Of a stretch of 23,552 nt of DNA, positions 12,574-19,607 are shown in pieces. The notes beneath the pieces were generated by a model that searched no databases, had not been told where the DNA came from, and worked only from the letters and a program-made list of their open reading frames with translations. Source of the DNA: JBBTVI01 sp038063315 (GTDB taxonomy: Bacteria; Patescibacteriota; Minisyncoccia; Sungbacterales; HO2-52-23); NCBI GenBank assembly GCA_038063315.1, contig JBBTVI010000021.1, positions 1-23,552 on the forward strand, given 5' to 3'. Position 1 is the stretch's first letter. Each line of letters begins with the position of its first letter. Made by a program: the position numbers and the translations under genes.

Positions 12574-13818
12574 TCACCTCCAAAAAACCGTCCGTGCCGT
12601 CAACGCCGCATAGACCGCCCTCGCATACCAGACGGGCGCGAGAAATCCATAGAGCAGTAAGTACCAGACGCCATTTTTGGGAAGACGGAATTTCCCGTCC
12701 GCAAACCAACGGCTCGACAGAAAAAGAAACAGAAAAACCGCGAGTACGAAGAAAGTCACCAAAGAAAAGACGCTGGTATTGAAGAAAAACCATTCAAAAT
12801 GCAATTGGCCGAATCGGAATCCCACGGTCAGCGTCTCGACAACGAAATTGCGGAGCCGGGAGAGGCCGTCGAAAACCGAGACGGCCGCGAGGAAAAGCGC
12901 CGCAAAAATCGAGATCACGCCCCCGGGTAAAATAAAAAATCCCAAATGCCCGAATCCCGGCCGCGCAATCAGGCGCCGGTAGTCCAACGCATTATTGAGA
13001 AATCCGTAATGCCACCGGACGCGCTGACGCATAAGAGAACTGAATGAGGAGGGCGCGATGGTCGCAACGCGCGCGCCGGACGCATTTTCGATTTTCATGC
13101 GGTTGGCCTGCATCCTGAACGCCATTTCCAGATCTTCCGTGTGATGCCCCGAACGAAACCCGCCGATGCGTTCGAACACGGCCTTCCGATAAATGGAAAA
13201 CGGCCCGGGCGTCACGAAAAGCGCATTGAGCGCGGCGAGCAGCGCGAGGAAAAATCCGCTCATCACATACTCCGCGGACTGCACGCGTTGGAGCGTTCCC
13301 CGCGGCTCATGCACCGTGATATAAGGAGTAACGGCCATCACCTTCGGATTTCCGAAATGCGGAATGATTTCTTTGAGCGCCCCGGGCGAGACAAAAGAGT
13401 CCGCATCGAGACAACCCACCAATTGCGCCGTCGCGTATTCCAGTCCCAGATTGAGCGCCGTATACTTTCCGCCGTTCTCCTTATGGAGCGCAGTCACACT
13501 GCCGAAACGGGCGGCGAGGTTGTCCGCGATGACGCCGGTGCGATCCGTACTGCCGTCGTTGACAACAATAATCCGCAACTTTCCCTCGGGGTATTCAAGA
13601 TTCAAAAGCGAATCCACAGTCCGCTCAAGCGTTGCTTCTTCATTCCAACACGGCACAATAATATCTACCTTAGGCGCATCCATGAGCAGGGACATGATAT
13701 TCCCCCCCCTTTTTTTCTCCCGTCGCATTTCAAAAAAAGTAATCAGCAAAAAAACCTGCACATACAGGGAGAAAAAGAGAAAGAGAAAGAGAGGAATATC
13801 GCGAAAGATCATTGCCAT
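12574..13818 (-). CDS. Processive family 2 glycosyltransferase, membrane-bound
   Basis: 414 aa, resembling poly-beta-1,6-GlcNAc / cellulose / hyaluronan synthase type enzymes. N-terminal membrane helix (PLFLFLFFSLYVQVFLLITFF), then the GT-A domain: VDIIVPCWNEEATLERTVDSLL, DGS (88-90), DAD (138-140), TEDLE (227-231) and QRVRW (265-269), the Q-x-x-RW motif of processive synthases. C-terminal membrane helices follow (LGFFILPGGVISIFAALFLAAV, FSLVTFFVLAVFLFLFLSS). It probably uses a UDP-sugar to build an extracellular or lipid-linked glycan; the sugar cannot be read from sequence. First gene of a three-gene operon. An AT-rich palindrome lies immediately upstream and no SD is seen; ATG codons at 13818 and 13812 are both possible starts. 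Confidence 0.92.
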   Translation of the reverse strand: MAMIFRDIPLFLFLFFSLYVQVFLLITFFEMRREKKRGGNIMSLLMDAPKVDIIVPCWNEEATLERTVDSLLNLEYPEGKLRIIVVNDGSTDRTGVIADNLAARFGSVTALHKENGGKYTALNLGLEYATAQLVGCLDADSFVSPGALKEIIPHFGNPKVMAVTPYITVHEPRGTLQRVQSAEYVMSGFFLALLAALNALFVTPGPFSIYRKAVFERIGGFRSGHHTEDLEMAFRMQANRMKIENASGARVATIAPSSFSSLMRQRVRWHYGFLNNALDYRRLIARPGFGHLGFFILPGGVISIFAALFLAAVSVFDGLSRLRNFVVETLTVGFRFGQLHFEWFFFNTSVFSLVTFFVLAVFLFLFLSSRWFADGKFRLPKNGVWYLLLYGFLAPVWYARAVYAALTARTVFWR

Positions 13819-13827
13819 AAAGCCGGA

Positions 13828-13894
13828 ATTATGGGGTGTGTAGTATGTATTACTGGGAACTAAAGTCCATAATACATAATACTTGCCCCATAAT
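13828..13894. repeat. AT-rich palindromic repeat, copy 1
   Basis: Outer arms ATTATGGGG (13828-13836) and CCCCATAAT (13886-13894), with inner TATGTATTA / TAATACATA-type arms. It lies between the tRNA-Glu 3' end and the glycosyltransferase start. Related to the element at 18671. Confidence 0.7.
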
Positions 13895-13903
13895 ACATCA
13901 CGA

Positions 13904-13976
13904 CGCTCCCACCGGGATTTGAACCCGGGTTACCGGGCTGAGAACCCGGCGTCCTAGGCCGCTAGACGATAGGAGC
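13904..13976 (-). tRNA. tRNA-Glu (anticodon CTC)
   Basis: 73 nt on the minus strand. Acceptor GCTCCTA pairs with TGGGAGC (one G-T). Anticodon arm CCGGG-TTCTCAG-CCCGG reads CTC; T arm CCGGG-TTCAAAT-CCCGG; discriminator G; CCA not encoded. The D-arm sequence CGTCTAGCGGCCTAGGAC is typical of tRNA-Glu. Confidence 0.95.
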
Positions 13977-13985
13977 AACTCTTTT

Positions 13986-13994
13986 ATCATACCA
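13986..13994 (-). promoter_or_regulatory. Extended -10 promoter element of tRNA-Glu
   Basis: TGGTATGAT on the minus strand (TG-n-TATGAT), 9 nt before the tRNA 5' end, with only a weak -35. It lies in the 23-nt gap after murF. Confidence 0.45.
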
Positions 13995-13999
13995 CACTT

Positions 14000-15316
14000 T
14001 TATTTTCTTTTCCACTCAGGGTCCTGACGCACTAGAAGTTCGCCCGCATCCTCGCGATGCGCCATGATCTCCTCCACAATCCGCTCCATCCGCATTGCCT
14101 GGCTGCCTTTGACCAAAATGAGATCGCCCTTTTGAATCATTCTACGGAGAGCCTTCCCGGCTGAGAGCGCATCATCGAATTTGAATACGCGCTCAGGCGG
14201 CAAAACCGAGGATTTGCGCGAGACATCCGGTATCGCCGCCTCATTTGCAATTATCCGCGCCTCCGCGCCCACGATCAACAAAACATCCGCGCACTCCGCG
14301 GCGCGCCGCCCGACCGCGCGGTGCGCCGGAGCGCTGAACCGGCCGAGTTCCCGCATATCGCCGAGAACCGCAACCTTGCGTTTTCCCGGAAGAAGAACGA
14401 GCGTGTCCAACGCCGCCTGCACTGATTCGGGCGCGGCATTATATGTATCATCGAGAATCACGGAGTGCCTGACTCCCTCAATAATCCGCAGGCGCCCGGG
14501 CGGCGGGATGTAATTCCGGAGGCAGGCACCAATCTCCACAAGATTCATCCCCAACGCGATTCCGGTTGCCGCGGCGGCCGCGGCCGAAATCACATGGGGG
14601 AAACCGAAACAACTATCCAGGCGCACCGGAAGAACCGCTCCACCATACTGTATCTTCATGCTAATCCCGTCCGGCACATCGCCCGCCGCAGGATGCCGCA
14701 CAACGCGCGGCGCGCAATGAACAATGCGCAGATCCGCGCGCTTGTCAAAACCATACGTGATCGCGCGCGCATCCGTCGCATCCCGCAGAGACGCGACGCG
14801 CGCGTCATCCATATCCAGAATCACCGCTCCGTCCCCGTCCAACGCGCGCACGAGTTCTGCCTTCTCTGCCGCAACGGCGTCCGCATCCGAAAAAAATTCG
14901 ACGTGAACGGGTATGGATCCGATTGCGGTCACGACGCCGACGCGCGGACGCGCGATCGAAAGAAGATAGCGCATGTCGCCGGGCCGATCAACTCCGTATT
15001 CCAAAACCAAAGCATCAGGGAAATCAGCGTCGCGACGGATAATCCGCCGAATCGCGGCGGCCAATGCAACTATCCATCGGAAAACATTGCGCCCGCAATG
15101 CGGGATGCCCAGAATCGTCAGCGGCAAGCCGATTTCGTTATTGTAATTCTTCCCGGCGGTGCGCAGGCGATACCGCCCGCCGAGGACAGCCGCAATGGCA
15201 AGACGCGTGGAGGTTTTCCCCACAGACCCCGTTACTCCGATAATCAGCGGATTATATTTGGCGACGGTCCGCCGGGCGAGAAAGGCGAGGATAAATTGTA
15301 ACAGTTTTTTTGACAT
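14000..15316 (-). CDS. murF: UDP-N-acetylmuramoyl-tripeptide--D-alanyl-D-alanine ligase (short N-terminus)
   Basis: Cytoplasmic ATP-dependent ligase adding D-Ala-D-Ala to the peptidoglycan precursor. 438 aa. P-loop GVTGSVGKTST at residues 27-37, then GKNYNNEIGLPLTILG, VLEYGVDRPGDM, the domain-3 signatures LDDTYNAAPES and VLGDMRELG, and LVKGSQAMRMERIVEE near the end. The roughly 80-100-residue UDP-binding first domain of classical MurF is missing. In its place is a 20-residue amphipathic or hydrophobic helix (KKLLQFILAFLARRTVAKY) that may touch the membrane. The ATG at 15316 has no SD. It is last in the mraZ-rsmH-ftsL-ftsI-murF run, separated from ftsI by a long repeat, so transcription from the mraZ promoter may not reach it undiminished. 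Confidence 0.93.
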   Translation of the reverse strand: MSKKLLQFILAFLARRTVAKYNPLIIGVTGSVGKTSTRLAIAAVLGGRYRLRTAGKNYNNEIGLPLTILGIPHCGRNVFRWIVALAAAIRRIIRRDADFPDALVLEYGVDRPGDMRYLLSIARPRVGVVTAIGSIPVHVEFFSDADAVAAEKAELVRALDGDGAVILDMDDARVASLRDATDARAITYGFDKRADLRIVHCAPRVVRHPAAGDVPDGISMKIQYGGAVLPVRLDSCFGFPHVISAAAAAATGIALGMNLVEIGACLRNYIPPPGRLRIIEGVRHSVILDDTYNAAPESVQAALDTLVLLPGKRKVAVLGDMRELGRFSAPAHRAVGRRAAECADVLLIVGAEARIIANEAAIPDVSRKSSVLPPERVFKFDDALSAGKALRRMIQKGDLILVKGSQAMRMERIVEEIMAHREDAGELLVRQDPEWKRK

Positions 15317-15342
15317 GGATTATTATTCGATAACCTGACCCG

Positions 15343-15510
15343 CGTCATTGCGAGGAGTCCAGCACTATTTTTGTCGCAAAAATGGTGCTGGACGACGAAG
15401 CAATCCATAACGCAGAAACCCTGGATTGCTTCGTCGTCTGACTCCTCGCAATGATTGCGGAGATGGATTGCCGCGCGCCCCATCGCAGCTCGGGGTCGCT
15501 CGCAATGACG
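15343..15510. repeat. GTCATTGCGAG-family palindromic repeat, copy E (three half units, long tip hairpin)
   Basis: CGTCATTGCGAG (15343) to CTCGCAATGACG (15510), with an additional CTCGCAATGA junction in the middle, so it contains three half units. The tip of the first is an unusually long hairpin, GTCCAGCAC...GTGCTGGAC (15357-15393), with an ATTTTTG/CAAAAAT inner stem. It fills the ftsI-murF gap. Confidence 0.88.
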
Positions 15511-15532
15511 GATGTGCAAAGTCTTACACTCT

Positions 15533-17272
15533 TTACTCGTTACTCTTTCCCGGTTCATCCGGTGGCACTCCATAATAATTCAGGATAAACTCCGCAAGGT
15601 CATGGAAGGTCGGCGTCAAAGTATTGGCCGCAAAGCGGTTCCCTGCGGGCTCATTCAATTGCGCATAGATGAGGAACCGCGGCGCAAATGCGGGCGCGTA
15701 CCCCGCAAACGCGTGAATAACGCGATCGTCGTAGTATCCCCGGCCGTCTGACCGGGGAATACGCGCCGTGCCGGTTTTGCCGGCCACAAAATACCCTTTG
15801 ACGCCTGCGCGGTTTTCAAAACCGTTATGCACAGCCGAGACCAGCATTGTTGTCAGCGTCTCGGCGGTTTTTTCCGAAAGAACCCGCCGCCGGGGCTGCG
15901 GAACCGTGACAGTTTCGTTTCCGGATCCATCCACGACGCGCCCCACGACAAAAGGGCGCATGAGCACGCCCTTGTTGGCAATTGCGGCAATCGCCATCGC
16001 GGTCTGGATCGGTGTGACCGCAACTCCGTGTCCGAAGGATGCGGTCGCAAGATCTATTTCGCGCCCCGACGACAAATTCGATATATTGCCCGATAATTCC
16101 CCGGGCAGATCAACCTCAGTCGGTTCTCCGAACCCGAATCGGAGAAAATACTCGCGCTGGAGTTCCTGGCCCAGCAGACGCGCAACATGCACCATGCCGG
16201 TATTGAGCGACTTCTGAAGAACCTCGGTCATCGTCTGGATACCATACGCTTTGCCGTCGAAATTTTCAACGGTGTATCCCTTAATCCGCACGAGACCGGG
16301 ATCATGATATGTCGTCTCCGGTCCGACGCGGCCTTCCTCAATGGCTGCGGCCATCGTGACCGGTTTCAGCACCGATCCCAGCTCATAAGATGCTTCAACC
16401 GCCGGATTCAGAAAAACGCTCAAATCCCGCTCGGTATTGTATCCGTTCGGATCGAATGCCGGACGCGCGCCGAGCGCGAGAATCCGGCCGGTCGCCGGCT
16501 CCACAACAATAATCAGGCCCGAATACGCATCCCATTTGTCCATGGCCGACGAAAGCGCCGCCTCCGCCTGATTCTGAATGTTGTAATCAATAGTCAACAC
16601 GAGATCCGCGCCCCGCTGCGGCGGACGGATAATGCGATTCCCCAATGCGCCGATGCCCGCGCTCCCGAATGGGATTCGGTCGAAAAACCCGCCCTCGCCG
16701 GTCAGGCGGTACTCGTAGAAACGCTCGAGTCCGTACCGTCCAACCTGACGATCGCCGTCAAATCCGATGAAACCGATGACATGAGCAAGCGTCCGTCCGT
16801 AAACATACTTCCGGTAGCGCTCGGGCTCAAACGATAGACCCCCGTCCTCCCGGCCGGACAGCGCGCGCATCGTTGTCTCATCAATGCCCCGCGCCAAAAT
16901 CGCTCTCCGTGGATTTTTCCCGATTGCCACGCGCATCTGATCCGGCTCTGCATCGGTCGTACTCGCAACGGCCGTGATGATCGCATCCGCATCGCCGATT
17001 TTTTCCGCGTCAAGAACCGCGTTATAGCGCAGGCGGTTTACCGCAAGCGGAATCCGCTCGCCGGTTTTGTCCGTCGCGAACATACCGCCGCGCAGGGCGG
17101 CGATTTCATCGGTCCGGTGATGCTGCGCGGCCGCGCGTTCGGCGTATACGCGATGATCAATGATCTGCAACGAAAACAGCCGCGCGAGAACTATCGCGTA
17201 GGCGATCAAAAAAAACAGGAGGAGGATATCAATCCGCCTCCGCATCACTGCGTCGAATGATACACTCGCCAT
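15533..17272 (-). CDS. ftsI: Class B penicillin-binding protein (FtsI / PBP2 type transpeptidase)
   Basis: Septal peptidoglycan D,D-transpeptidase, 579 aa from the ATG at 17272. A TTG at 17314, overlapping the previous stop, is also open. One N-terminal membrane helix (ILLLFFLIAYAIVLARLFSLQ, 16-36), then the non-catalytic dimerisation region (RGGMFATDKTGERIPLAVNR). The transpeptidase domain has the nucleophile motif SVLK at 300-303, SLN at 355-357 and KTG at 499-501. No PASTA domains are present. It follows an FtsL-like gene by 38 nt, as in the classical division cluster. No clear SD. Confidence 0.94.
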   Translation of the reverse strand: MASVSFDAVMRRRIDILLLFFLIAYAIVLARLFSLQIIDHRVYAERAAAQHHRTDEIAALRGGMFATDKTGERIPLAVNRLRYNAVLDAEKIGDADAIITAVASTTDAEPDQMRVAIGKNPRRAILARGIDETTMRALSGREDGGLSFEPERYRKYVYGRTLAHVIGFIGFDGDRQVGRYGLERFYEYRLTGEGGFFDRIPFGSAGIGALGNRIIRPPQRGADLVLTIDYNIQNQAEAALSSAMDKWDAYSGLIIVVEPATGRILALGARPAFDPNGYNTERDLSVFLNPAVEASYELGSVLKPVTMAAAIEEGRVGPETTYHDPGLVRIKGYTVENFDGKAYGIQTMTEVLQKSLNTGMVHVARLLGQELQREYFLRFGFGEPTEVDLPGELSGNISNLSSGREIDLATASFGHGVAVTPIQTAMAIAAIANKGVLMRPFVVGRVVDGSGNETVTVPQPRRRVLSEKTAETLTTMLVSAVHNGFENRAGVKGYFVAGKTGTARIPRSDGRGYYDDRVIHAFAGYAPAFAPRFLIYAQLNEPAGNRFAANTLTPTFHDLAEFILNYYGVPPDEPGKSNE

Positions 17273-17310
17273 AAACGTCTGAACAAACTTTCTGAAAAAA
17301 CAGCCGATCG

Positions 17311-17745
17311 TCAATTAGACAACTCATGCGGCAAAGCGCGCGCCCAAGGCGTCGCTACGCGTGCGACCGTATCCGGCACAAGATACGTCGCGGACAAAAC
17401 GCGCTCCCATTCCGGAGAAAAATCCTTGCGCGCCGCGAACACAGCCATTTCCTTCTCCACAACGCGCGCCCGGGCCTTCTCGATTTCCTCGTTTAGGGCA
17501 ACAATCTTCCGGTATCCATCTCCGATCGCAAACGCCGCGCCCGCGGAATAAAAAGTTGTTGCAAGATACGCCGCGACTGCAACCACAGTCAGAACCGCGC
17601 CAAAAACCGTGACGATTGAGGCGCCCGCCGCGCCGATAATCCGATACGTCGAATCCGCCGCGCGCATAGCCACGCCTTGGGCGCGGCCGGGAATGACACT
17701 CAAAAGCCGTGGTCGGGAAGTAAAAATTGTTAGAACTCCGTTCAT
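17311..17745 (-). CDS. FtsL-like single-pass division protein
   Basis: 144 aa. A Gly/Ala/Val-rich membrane helix (VTVFGAVLTVVAVAAYLATTFYSAGAAFAI, about 45-74) is followed by a heptad-like coiled coil (KIVALNEEIEKARARVVEKEMAVFAARK) and a short tail. Sequence similarity to FtsL is not evident by eye; the call rests on topology, size and its exact position between rsmH and ftsI. FtsL scaffolds FtsB and FtsI/FtsW at the septum. The N-terminus of about 40 residues is probably cytoplasmic. The ATG at 17745 lies 16 nt after the rsmH stop. No SD seen. Confidence 0.7.
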   Translation of the reverse strand: MNGVLTIFTSRPRLLSVIPGRAQGVAMRAADSTYRIIGAAGASIVTVFGAVLTVVAVAAYLATTFYSAGAAFAIGDGYRKIVALNEEIEKARARVVEKEMAVFAARKDFSPEWERVLSATYLVPDTVARVATPWARALPHELSN

Positions 17746-17761
17746 GTCTATGTCTATTTTT

Positions 17762-18661
17762 CTACTTTATCTTTATTGCCGCGCGCAGGCGCGCTGACCG
17801 GGCGCGGGGATTGGATCGGACATCCTCCACAGTCGGACGCATGGGGCGCGGCGTCAGGATTTTGATCCGATCCTCACCAGCCGCGCGGCGGAAAACGCCC
17901 TTAACAATGCTGTCCTCTCCTGAATGAAATGATATGACGATCACTTTTCCATCCCGGGCAAGAATCCGTAATGCCCCCTCGATTCCGTGTTCAATATTAT
18001 CCCATTCACGGTTGACCGCGATCCTTAAGGCCTGAAAAATGCGCGTCGCGGGATGAATCTTCCCACGTCCCATCCCCCGCGGCAATGCGCGCTTGATCAC
18101 CCCAACCAGCTCAGCTGTTGTCCGGATGTGCGACACCCGCCGTTCCTTCGTTATCGCGGATGCGATGCGCCGGCTAAAACGTTCATCTCCGTACGTATGA
18201 AAAATTTTTTCAAGTTCATCTTCGGATAAACTATTTATCAAATCATGTGCGGTTTTCGATCCCGGCGCCGTATGATAGCGCATATCCAACGGCTCGTCGC
18301 GTAGAAACGAAAACCCCCGCCCGGACAGATCAACATGATACGAACTGAATCCCAAATCGAACAAAACTCCATGGACGTCTTGAAACCCGTTGTCAACCGC
18401 AATCTGTCCGATATCCGCATAATTACCACAGACGAATTCCAACCCACGCATTTTGATTTTCGGACCTTCGATGCGCAATCGCTCAATCAGCGCCGCATCC
18501 CAATCAATTCCCAGAACGCGTCCGTCCGGCGCAATCTTCTCCAAAATGGCTGAGGCGTGCCCGCCACCGTTGACCGTCGCATCAATGTAGCGTTCGCCGG
18601 GCTGGGGATCAAAGATATCAAGAACTTCTCGCAAAAGAACCGGCTGGTGCAATACTTCCAA
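17762..18661 (-). CDS. rsmH: 16S rRNA (cytosine-1402-N4)-methyltransferase RsmH (MraW)
   Basis: SAM-dependent methyltransferase modifying C1402 in the ribosomal decoding centre. 299 aa, usual length. Signatures are HQPVLLREVLDIF at the N-terminus, the SAM-binding YIDATVNGGGHASAIL (25-40), GVLFDLGFSSYHVD, and HSGEDSIVKGVFR near the C-terminus. The start is unusual: the only in-frame options are TTG at 18661 or TTG at 18652, because a stop lies just upstream and an AT-rich palindrome fills the gap to mraZ. No SD is seen at the first. The gene order mraZ-rsmH-ftsL-ftsI is the conserved division cluster. Confidence 0.96.
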   Translation of the reverse strand: MEVLHQPVLLREVLDIFDPQPGERYIDATVNGGGHASAILEKIAPDGRVLGIDWDAALIERLRIEGPKIKMRGLEFVCGNYADIGQIAVDNGFQDVHGVLFDLGFSSYHVDLSGRGFSFLRDEPLDMRYHTAPGSKTAHDLINSLSEDELEKIFHTYGDERFSRRIASAITKERRVSHIRTTAELVGVIKRALPRGMGRGKIHPATRIFQALRIAVNREWDNIEHGIEGALRILARDGKVIVISFHSGEDSIVKGVFRRAAGEDRIKILTPRPMRPTVEDVRSNPRARSARLRAAIKIK

Positions 18662-18670
18662 AATGAATTA

Positions 18671-18740
18671 TGGGACTTGTATTATGAATTATGGAATGAC
18701 AGATTCGTCCCTAATTCATAATACATAATACATATCCCAG
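18671..18740. repeat. AT-rich palindromic repeat, copy 2, in the mraZ-rsmH gap
   Basis: TGGGACTTGTATTATGAATT on the left is mirrored by AATTCATAATACATAATACA and ATCCCA on the right, with one arm carrying an extra TATGTAT-type unit. It occupies nearly the whole space between mraZ and rsmH. Confidence 0.7.
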
Positions 18741-19175
18741 TTAATATAATCCCAACTCTCCAAGTTTCTCCGCAATCAGATCGGTATTGCGCTCCACGCC
18801 GGCTTTATACGCTGTCCACCGTTTTTCATCCCAAATCTCCAGACGGTTGTACACTCCGGCGATCACAACGCGAGTTCCCAACGCGCCGAATGCCTTCAGA
18901 TAATCCGGCACCAGAATCCGGCCGAGCGCGTCAAACTCCACTTCAACGGCTCCGGCAAGCATCAAACGAATCAATCCGCGCGTATCGGCTTGCCCCACGG
19001 GAAGCTCTCCGAGTTTCGCCGTCACCTTTTCCCACTCGGCCATCGGATAAAGAAAAAGACAGCTGTCGAGTCCCCTTGTCAAAATCGCCCTCTCTCCCAA
19101 TTCTTTGCGGAGTTTCGCCGGAATCGCAAGGCGCTTTTTTGCATCAAGATTATGCGTGTACTCGCCGATAAGCAT
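18741..19175 (-). CDS. mraZ: Transcriptional regulator MraZ
   Basis: DNA-binding regulator of the division/cell-wall cluster, built from two SpoVT-AbrB-like half repeats and forming rings in known structures. 144 aa, normal length. N-terminal signature GEYTHNLDAKKRLAIPAKLRKELG and the second repeat VEFDALGRILVPDYLKAFGALG. First gene of the cluster. Three MraZ-type boxes 10 bp apart lie 33-57 nt upstream of the ATG and a promoter just beyond, so autoregulation is expected. Only a weak purine-rich site precedes the ATG. Confidence 0.97.
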   Translation of the reverse strand: MLIGEYTHNLDAKKRLAIPAKLRKELGERAILTRGLDSCLFLYPMAEWEKVTAKLGELPVGQADTRGLIRLMLAGAVEVEFDALGRILVPDYLKAFGALGTRVVIAGVYNRLEIWDEKRWTAYKAGVERNTDLIAEKLGELGLY

Positions 19176-19207
19176 ATTGTGGTTATCCCCAAAACACCTT
19201 ATTTTTC

Positions 19208-19232
19208 CCCATATTTATCCACAATTACCCAC
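19208..19232 (-). promoter_or_regulatory. MraZ operator: three boxes at 10-bp spacing
   Basis: On the minus strand GTGGG (19228-19232), GTGGA (19218-19222) and ATGGG (19208-19212), each separated by 5 nt. This matches the known MraZ site of TGGGN-type direct repeats with 5-nt spacers. The middle box overlaps TTATCCACA on the other strand. Confidence 0.8.
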
Positions 19233-19241
19233 TACATAATC

Positions 19242-19270
19242 ATCTTATACCACTGCCATCCATCATGCAA
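19242..19270 (-). promoter_or_regulatory. Promoter of the mraZ cluster
   Basis: TTGCAT (19265-19270), a 17-bp spacer, TAAGAT (19242-19247) on the minus strand. The start would fall near 19235, right at the first MraZ box, so bound MraZ would block initiation or escape. Confidence 0.5.
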
Positions 19271-19297
19271 GATAAAATACCCTGTGGCATCGTAATT

Positions 19298-19325
19298 AAA
19301 AAAAGCGGCTTTTTATGCCGCTTTT
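19298..19325 (-). terminator. Leftward intrinsic terminator with no matching ORF
   Basis: Minus strand AAAAGCGGC, loop ATAAAAA, GCCGCTTTT continuing to a 7-T run. On the plus strand the T-tract is shorter (TTTT). The nearest minus-strand CDS upstream is tpiA, 750 nt away behind a plus-strand gene. Confidence 0.75.
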
Positions 19326-19430
19326 GACGCGAAAAAATAATGCTTCCCACATCTAATGCACAGGTTTTTCACCGCGGCCCTGTTGAACTTGGTGAATAAT
19401 CAAGTGCCTACCCGCTTTTATTCTTCGAGC
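19298..19430 (-). ncRNA. Candidate small RNA ending at the 19298 terminator
   Basis: The minus-strand segment upstream of the terminator has no ORF but contains pairing segments: ACTTG/CAAGT and ACAGG/CCTGT, the latter enclosing GCCGCGGTGAAAAA. It is not recognisable as tmRNA, RNase P, 6S or SRP RNA. The upstream boundary is arbitrary; no convincing promoter was found, and a dispersed repeat lies at that end. Confidence 0.25.
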
Positions 19431-19474
19431 GGAGTCCTTCGACAGGCTCAGGATAAACTTCACGCAGTCGAGAA
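19426..19474. repeat. TTCGACAGGCTCAGGATAAACT-type dispersed repeat
   Basis: GAGCGGAGTCCTTCGACAGG followed by CTCAGGATAAACTTCACGCAGTCGAG. Its reverse complement shares the core GTTTATCCTGAGC..GTCGAAGG with the insert inside the repeat at 23479. The 432-nt gap 19176-19607 holds the mraZ control region, a terminator, this repeat and the promoter of the lipoprotein gene. Confidence 0.65.
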
Positions 19475-19528
19475 GTACAATAATTTAAGGAATTTCCCCG
19501 TAGTGAGTTTGTCGAACTCCGGCGAAAC

Positions 19529-19557
19529 TTGACATAAATAAATCATTCTGCTATCCT
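19529..19557 (+). promoter_or_regulatory. Consensus-like promoter of the lipoprotein gene
   Basis: TTGACA (19529-19534), a 17-bp spacer, TATCCT (19552-19557). The predicted start near 19564 gives a 44-nt leader. This is the closest match to consensus in the window. Confidence 0.8.
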
Positions 19558-19607
19558 GATTTTAGTATTAGCACCCTTACAACCGCCATATTCCCAAGGA
19601 GGGAAAA

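Noticed and set aside
13141..13863. Plus-strand 240-aa ORF opposite the glycosyltransferase
   Set aside because: Antisense to a gene with complete GT2 motifs; its composition is rich in His and Arg, as expected for a shadow frame.
19180..19223. Replication origin suggested by TTATCCACA and TTATCCCCA
   Set aside because: Only one perfect DnaA box, coinciding with MraZ boxes, and no dnaA, dnaN or AT-rich unwinding region nearby.
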